A DNA stretch of 9,367 nucleotides from Atopobium sp. UBA6362 (GTDB lineage Bacteria > Actinomycetota > Coriobacteriia > Coriobacteriales > Atopobiaceae). Made by a program: the position numbers and the translations under genes. The stretch covers positions 7,573-16,939 of the forward strand of contig DJRK01000132.1 of assembly GCA_002440065.1 (NCBI GenBank), given 5' to 3'. Below the pieces are notes generated by a model. It was not told the origin of the DNA, did not search any database, and was given only the letters and a program-made list of their open reading frames with translations. Of this stretch, positions 5,422 through 9,367 are shown one piece after another. The first letter of the stretch is position 1. Each line of letters starts with the position of its first letter.

Positions 5422-6210
5422 ATGAAAAGAAGCAAGGCGTTCGTCGCCGGAAGACGAGACGAGATCACCGCGATCCTGGAGAAGCGCGGCCAGGTGAGCG
5501 TTGCTGAGCTGGCGGAGCACTTCGGCGTCTCGGCCCTCACCATTCGGCGCGACCTCGATTACCTGGAGGAGCGGCAGGTGCTCACGCGCCAGTACGGCTC
5601 CGCCACCTTGCTCAACCCCCTCGGTCGCCCGTCCGGCTCCCGACAGGTGCGCGCGAACAAGGCCATCGCGCGCGAAGCCGCCCGCTACGTCGAGGACGGC
5701 GACTGCATCTTCATCAACTCGAGCGCGACCGCCCTGGGCATTCTCAAGTTCATCACCGCGCAGGGCGTGACCGTGATCACGAACAACGGCAAGGCCCTCC
5801 TGCTCGAGGACCGCCAGAACGTGCAGGTCATCCTCACGGGCGGCGAGATCCGCCCGCCAAGGTCGTCCATGACGGGCGAGGTCGCCATCGACTGCATCAA
5901 GCGGGTGACGGCCGCCAAGTGCTTCCTCGGATGCACGGGCCTCTCGGCAGACTTTGGGCTGACCTCGGCGACCTCCCCCGAGCCCGCCGTGAACACCGCC
6001 ATGCTCGAGCGGTCCAAGAAGCACTTCATCGTGGCCGACTCGTCCAAGCTCGGCCTCACGTCGAGCTTCCAGTTCGGCTCCATCGACGAGATCGACCTTC
6101 TCATCACCGATACCGGGGCGACGGACGGTCAGGCGGCCCTCTTTGAGGCGTACGGCGTCAAAGAGGTCGTGCGCGTGGACCCGTCCCTGCCGAGCGCGGA
6201 GCTTGATTAG
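5422..6210 (+). CDS. DeoR/GlpR-family transcriptional regulator
   Basis: 262 aa, the standard length for the family. The N-terminal winged helix-turn-helix covers about residues 12-58, with the typical VSVAELAEHFGVSALTIRRD (26-45) and LDYLEERQVL. The C-terminal DeoR sensor domain runs from about 76 to 250, with ILTGGEIRPPRSSMTG (137-152), the conserved CTGLSADFGLTS (171-182) and HFIVADSSKLG (201-211). In characterised members this domain binds phosphorylated sugars. The usual phosphate-site DSGTT-like motif reads INSSATAL here (98-105), so ligand details may differ. The start ATG 5422 has only a modest AAAGAG about 7 nt upstream. It is the only plus-strand gene, divergent from transaldolase and bracketed by two copies of one palindromic repeat. 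Control of tal-tkt is an inference from position and family. Stop TAG. Confidence 0.92.
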   Translation: MKRSKAFVAGRRDEITAILEKRGQVSVAELAEHFGVSALTIRRDLDYLEERQVLTRQYGSATLLNPLGRPSGSRQVRANKAIAREAARYVEDGDCIFINSSATALGILKFITAQGVTVITNNGKALLLEDRQNVQVILTGGEIRPPRSSMTGEVAIDCIKRVTAAKCFLGCTGLSADFGLTSATSPEPAVNTAMLERSKKHFIVADSSKLGLTSSFQFGSIDEIDLLITDTGATDGQAALFEAYGVKEVVRVDPSLPSAELD

Positions 6211-6222
6211 AGGCTTTCGATA

Positions 6223-6298
6223 CCGAGAAACGCGATGAGGGTGCGCCCCTCAACGTCGTGGGTCGATTCGACCCTAAGACGTTGTGGGCACACCCTCG
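6223..6298. repeat. Palindromic extragenic element, copy 2 (between deoR and yitT 3' ends)
   Basis: It begins 13 bp after the deoR stop with the same CCGAGAAAC lead as copy 1. The arms 6237-6257 and 6278-6297 pair with one bulge and mismatch, and the loop contains a perfect GGGTCGA-T-TCGACCC hairpin (6261-6275 region). Because it lies between two converging genes it probably also works as a bidirectional terminator, although the T-runs on either side are weak. It has the same length and orientation as the copy at 5237-5312. Confidence 0.85.
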
Positions 6299-6324
6299 TT
6301 GTATGCGTATTTATGTGCGGCTCG

Positions 6325-7197
6325 CTAGGACTTGATGCTGCCGAAGCCCTCGCCAAAGGCCTCGTGGACCTCCGAGATGATCACGATCGCCTCGGGGTCG
6401 ATCTGCGCCACGGCCTCCTTGAGCAGGGGAACCTGGCTGCGGCCGAGCACGCAGAAAATCACCGGGCGGTCCTCGCCGCTCCACAGGCCGCGGGCCTGGA
6501 GCTCGGTGCAGCCGCGATCGAGCTCGTACAGAATCGCGCTCGCGATCTGCGCATGCTTCTCGGAGATGATGTAGGCGGCGCGCTCCGAACGGGGGCCGTC
6601 GACCACGGCGTCGATGACCTTGCCGCAGATATACATGGCAACCGCCGCGTACAGGGCGTTCTCCACCGAGAAAACCGGTGCCGAGAGCGCGATCACGATG
6701 CCGTCGACGATGATGATCGCCGTGCCCATGGGGATGGAAGCCTTACGGGCAACGAACTGCGAGATGATGTCCGTCCCTCCGGTGTTGCCGCCGGTGCGAA
6801 AAACGAGTCCCAGGCCGACTCCCGTGATGACGCCGCCCCACAGCGCGCAGAGCAGAAGGTCGTTCTGCCCGAGCACGGGGACGAACGGGGCCAGCGCATC
6901 GGTCAGGACGCCGCAGGCAAGAATACCTATGATCGTGCGGACGATATAGCCCCTGTTGCCCGTCTTTATGACGAGCAGGAGCAGCAAGACGTTCATCACG
7001 ATCGTCTGGATACCCACCGGCAGGTTGATGCCGACCGTCTGCGCAAGCGCATGGAACACGGTTGCGAGGCCCGTGATTCCTCCCGCGGCAAGCCCGTTGG
7101 GTATCTCGAACGAGTCGACGCCTACCGCGAATATCGCCGAGCCCACGATGATGAGTGCAAGGTCCCGGAACCTCACGCGCCAGCGGCTCGAGGTCAC
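6325..7197 (-). CDS. YitT-family membrane protein with C-terminal DUF2179 domain
   Basis: 290-aa integral membrane protein. About six hydrophobic segments are visible (roughly 12-27, 41-56, 62-78, 86-104, 113-133, 158-196 with a short break), forming the YitT-type membrane domain with the conserved RTGGNTGGTDIISQ (134-147). The soluble C-terminal DUF2179 domain covers about 205-285 (AYIISEKHAQIASAI, VIFCVLGRSQVPLLKEAV, AIVIISEVHEAFGEGF). The family is widespread in Gram-positives and its biochemical role is not established; I do not assign a transport substrate. The GTG at 7197 overlaps the prfB TGA in the tetranucleotide GTGA, and no strong separate ribosome site is visible, so translation is probably coupled to RF2 termination. 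The gene ends 27 bp before palindromic element copy 2. Stop TAG. Confidence 0.9.
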   Translation of the reverse strand: MTSSRWRVRFRDLALIIVGSAIFAVGVDSFEIPNGLAAGGITGLATVFHALAQTVGINLPVGIQTIVMNVLLLLLVIKTGNRGYIVRTIIGILACGVLTDALAPFVPVLGQNDLLLCALWGGVITGVGLGLVFRTGGNTGGTDIISQFVARKASIPMGTAIIIVDGIVIALSAPVFSVENALYAAVAMYICGKVIDAVVDGPRSERAAYIISEKHAQIASAILYELDRGCTELQARGLWSGEDRPVIFCVLGRSQVPLLKEAVAQIDPEAIVIISEVHEAFGEGFGSIKS

Positions 7198-8309
7198 CGC
7201 TCATCACCGCCGCCGACCGCCCAACGATGGTAGCCGACGATGAACGGGTCGAGGTCGCCGTCTTGCAGCACGGCCTCGGTGTTGCCCGTCTCGATTCCGG
7301 TGCGGAGGTCCTTGACCATCTGGTAGGGATAGAGGACGTAGCTGCGGATCTGGTTGCCAAAGCCGATGTCGGCCTTGGGGCCGCGGAGCTCGTCCATCTC
7401 CTCCGCACGGCGGGCCAGCTCGATCTCGTACAGGCGGCTGCGGAGGACCTCCATGGCGAACGCCTTGTTCTGGATCTGGCTGCGCTCGTTCTGGCACGTG
7501 ACGACGATGCCCGTGGGAAGGTGCGTGATGCGAACGGCCGAGTCGGTCGTGTTCACGCCCTGCCCGCCGTGACCATGGGCATGGAAGACGTCGATGCGCA
7601 GGTCGTTGGGGTCAATATCCACCTGGACGTCGTCGGGTAGGACAGGCAGCACCTCGACGCCCGCGAAGGTGGTCTGTCGGCGCTTCTTTGCGTCCGTGGG
7701 GGAAATGCGCACCAGGCGGTGAACCCCCTGCTCCGCGCGGAGCATGCCGTAGGCGTTTTTCCCGCTCACGGTGAACATCGCTCGGTCGAGGCCGATGACC
7801 TCGCCCGGCTCCGCGTCGTTGACGGTGACCTTCCAGCCGCGGCGCTCGCAGTAGCGCTGGTACATGCGGAACAGCATCTCGCACCAGTCCTGAGCCTCGA
7901 GACCGCCCTGGCCCGGTGTGATCGTGACGATCGCGTCTCCATGGTCGAGATCGTCCGTGAACCAGCTCGAGAGCTCGAGGTCGGACAGGTCCCTCTCGAG
8001 GCTCTGCGCCAGCTCGGCCGACTCGGCAAGAAGGTCGTCGTCCTGCGTCTCGCAGCCAAGGTCGTACGCGGCGACCGCGTCGTCGAGCTTGGCGCGGGCG
8101 GCCTCAATACCGGCGACGTCGTCCTTGGCCGCGGAAAGGCGCCCCATGGTCTCGCGGGCGGCGTTCGCGTCGTTCCAGAACTCGGGGCGGGAGCTCTCGT
8201 CCTCGAGCTTGGCGATCTCCGCGCGCCGCTCGTCGATGTGCAGGTAGCCCTCCACCTCGTCCAGGCGCGCAGAGATCGCGTCGAGCGTTTCCTTGCTTAT
8301 CTCAGCCAT
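7194..8309 (-). CDS. prfB: Peptide chain release factor 2 (RF2) with unusual SPT recognition tripeptide
   Basis: 371 aa, full length for RF2. RF2 ends translation at UGA and UAA by entering the ribosomal A site and triggering peptide release with its GGQ loop. Visible parts are the helical N-terminal domain (1-110), ITPGQGGLEAQDW (130-142), the stop-codon recognition region GVHRLVRISPTDAKKRRQT (195-213), GGQ at 248-250 in GHGGQGVNTTDSAVR, and the C-terminal YVLYPYQMVKDLRTG typical of actinobacterial RF2. The tripeptide normally SPF is SPT (residues 203-205, codons TCC CCC ACG), and the residue after GGQ is Gly rather than the common His or Ser. No programmed +1 frameshift is present: the frame runs uninterrupted through GYLHIDE where E. 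coli carries its in-frame UGA. It follows secA by 8 bp and overlaps yitT by 4 bp. Its own stop is TGA. Confidence 0.95.
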   Translation of the reverse strand: MAEISKETLDAISARLDEVEGYLHIDERRAEIAKLEDESSRPEFWNDANAARETMGRLSAAKDDVAGIEAARAKLDDAVAAYDLGCETQDDDLLAESAELAQSLERDLSDLELSSWFTDDLDHGDAIVTITPGQGGLEAQDWCEMLFRMYQRYCERRGWKVTVNDAEPGEVIGLDRAMFTVSGKNAYGMLRAEQGVHRLVRISPTDAKKRRQTTFAGVEVLPVLPDDVQVDIDPNDLRIDVFHAHGHGGQGVNTTDSAVRITHLPTGIVVTCQNERSQIQNKAFAMEVLRSRLYEIELARRAEEMDELRGPKADIGFGNQIRSYVLYPYQMVKDLRTGIETGNTEAVLQDGDLDPFIVGYHRWAVGGGDER

Positions 8310-8317
8310 CTATCGAC

Positions 8318-9367
8318 CTATCGGTTCCTGCCGTGGCAATTCTTGAACTTCTTGCCGCTGCCGCAGGGGCAAGGGTCGTTGCGGCCCACGTTCACGTAGG
8401 GATCGGGGTCGTCGGCCTTGCGATAAGGCTGGAGCTTGCCGGACGGCTTGCCCTGGGCGGGCTGGCCCTGCGGTGCCGCATGACGACCGCGCGACCCGGC
8501 GGCGGGACGGCGGCCCTGGTCGCCGTCGACGTCGGCGGGACCGGAGTAGCGCGCGCCGCGGAGCTCGGCGGGCTCCTCGGACTGGACGGGGGCGGCGGCG
8601 CGAGGGACGACCTCGATGCGCAGGATCGTGCGCAGGTAGTCCTCGTACATCGTGTTCACGAGCTCGGTGAAGGCGGCGTAGGCCTCGCCCTTGTACTCCA
8701 CGAGGGGGTCGCGCTGGCCGAAGCCGCGCAGGCCGATGCCGGTCTTGAGGTAGTCCATCTCCTGCAGGTAGGCCATCCAGCGCGTGTCGATCACGCGGAG
8801 CATGACCTGGGCCGAGAGGGACTGCATGACGTCCTCGCCCAGGCGCTCGGCCTTGGCCTCGAACGCCTTGTCCACGAAGGCGTCGACCTTGTCGACGACG
8901 TCGCCCTGCTCGTCCTCGTCCTCGACCTCGGGGAGCTCGCGCATGCCGGTGAGCTGACCGAGCCACTCGTTCAGGCCCTTGAGGTCCCACTCGTCGTGGG
9001 AAGCGCCCTCGGGGCAGAAGTCGGCGACCTTGCGCTGGACCGTGTCGAAGGTGACCTCGTCGATGTGGGCGTTCAGGTCCTTGCCGTCCAAGATCTTGTT
9101 GCGCTCCTCGTAGATGACCTGGCGCTGCGTGTTCATGACGTTGTCGTAGTCGAGGACGTTCTTGCGCATGGAGAAGTTGACCTCCTCGACCTTGCGCTGG
9201 GCGCTCTCGACGGCCTTGGTGACCATCTTCGCCTGGATGGGCATGTCGTCGGGCATCTCGTACTTGGTCATCATGGCGCCGATGCGGTCCATGCGGTCCC
9301 CGCCGAACAGGCGCATGAGGTCGTCCTCGAGCGAGAGGTAGAACTGGGTCTCGCCGGGGTCGCCCTG
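8318..9367 (-). CDS. secA: Preprotein translocase ATPase SecA, C-terminal part (cut by window edge)
   Basis: The frame is open to the right edge, so the gene begins outside the window; 349 residues are visible. SecA is the ATP-driven motor of the Sec export pathway at the SecYEG channel. The visible part starts with QGDPGETQFYLSLEDDLM, then the scaffold region AQRKVEEVNFSMRKNVLDYDNV, the wing/scaffold stretch VMLRVIDTRWMAYLQEMDYL and LRGFGQRDPLVEYKGEAY, a low-complexity linker rich in Ala, Pro, Gly and Arg, and the C-terminal zinc-binding CPCGSGKKFKNCH (C-x-C-x8-C-H), which in SecA binds SecB or ribosomes. The nucleotide-binding domains lie off the window. It precedes prfB by 8 bp, the familiar secA-prfB order. 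Stop TAG. Confidence 0.96.
   Translation of the reverse strand, partial: QGDPGETQFYLSLEDDLMRLFGGDRMDRIGAMMTKYEMPDDMPIQAKMVTKAVESAQRKVEEVNFSMRKNVLDYDNVMNTQRQVIYEERNKILDGKDLNAHIDEVTFDTVQRKVADFCPEGASHDEWDLKGLNEWLGQLTGMRELPEVEDEDEQGDVVDKVDAFVDKAFEAKAERLGEDVMQSLSAQVMLRVIDTRWMAYLQEMDYLKTGIGLRGFGQRDPLVEYKGEAYAAFTELVNTMYEDYLRTILRIEVVPRAAAPVQSEEPAELRGARYSGPADVDGDQGRRPAAGSRGRHAAPQGQPAQGKPSGKLQPYRKADDPDPYVNVGRNDPCPCGSGKKFKNCHGRNR

Noticed and set aside
6235..7233. 332-codon plus-strand open frame opposite yitT
   Set aside because: It starts within the palindromic repeat, has Arg/Asp/His-rich composition and no recognisable domain. It is a shadow of yitT.
8225..8309. Programmed +1 frameshift in prfB
   Set aside because: The frame is continuous from the ATG through the region where the in-frame UGA occurs in E. 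coli; no CTTTGA-type site is present.

Overview
This high-GC window looks like a chromosomal housekeeping region of a Gram-positive actinobacterium. The protein sequences (SecA with a zinc-binding tail, actinobacterial-style RF2, FtsEX, split transketolase) and the strong AG-rich ribosome binding sites would fit class Coriobacteriia (Collinsella/Olsenella/Atopobium relatives). That placement is an inference from protein style, not a database result. Nine protein genes are supported, eight on the minus strand and one (a DeoR-family regulator) on the plus strand. No rRNA, tRNA, CRISPR array, transposase or phage gene was seen.

Layout in the direction of minus-strand transcription, right to left. 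(1) 9367-6325: the C-terminal part of secA (cut by the window edge), prfB (RF2) 8 bp after it, and a YitT-family membrane protein whose GTG start overlaps the prfB TGA stop; this looks like one operon. (2) 6324-6211: a convergent gap holding a palindromic repeat that separates yitT from deoR. (3) 5422-6210, plus strand: a DeoR-family regulator bracketed by two copies of the same 76-bp palindromic element. (4) 5421-4980: an AT-richer divergent control region with several small palindromes. (5) 4979-4296: a small TalC-type transaldolase with its own terminator. (6) 4295-3978: a non-coding stretch with an inverted-repeat-bounded block of about 184 bp. (7) 3977-2200: a split transketolase, N-terminal TPP subunit then C-terminal subunit, 2 bp apart, followed by a terminator. 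(8) 1993-85: ftsE and ftsX, overlapping by 14 bp, followed by a strong terminator at 29-56.

Transaldolase plus the two transketolase halves form the non-oxidative pentose phosphate pathway, and the divergent DeoR-type regulator, of a family that usually senses sugar phosphates, is a natural candidate to control them. secA-prfB and ftsE-ftsX are protein export, translation termination and cell-wall/division genes. In many Gram-positives prfB and ftsEX lie close together, so the sugar-phosphate module appears to be interposed here.

The observations most worth checking are an RF2 whose codon-recognition tripeptide reads SPT instead of the canonical SPF, in a window where seven of nine genes stop at TAG; the two-copy palindromic element flanking deoR; and the inverted-repeat block with recurring TTCGTGCG motifs upstream of the transketolase genes. 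No clearly new multi-gene system was found.
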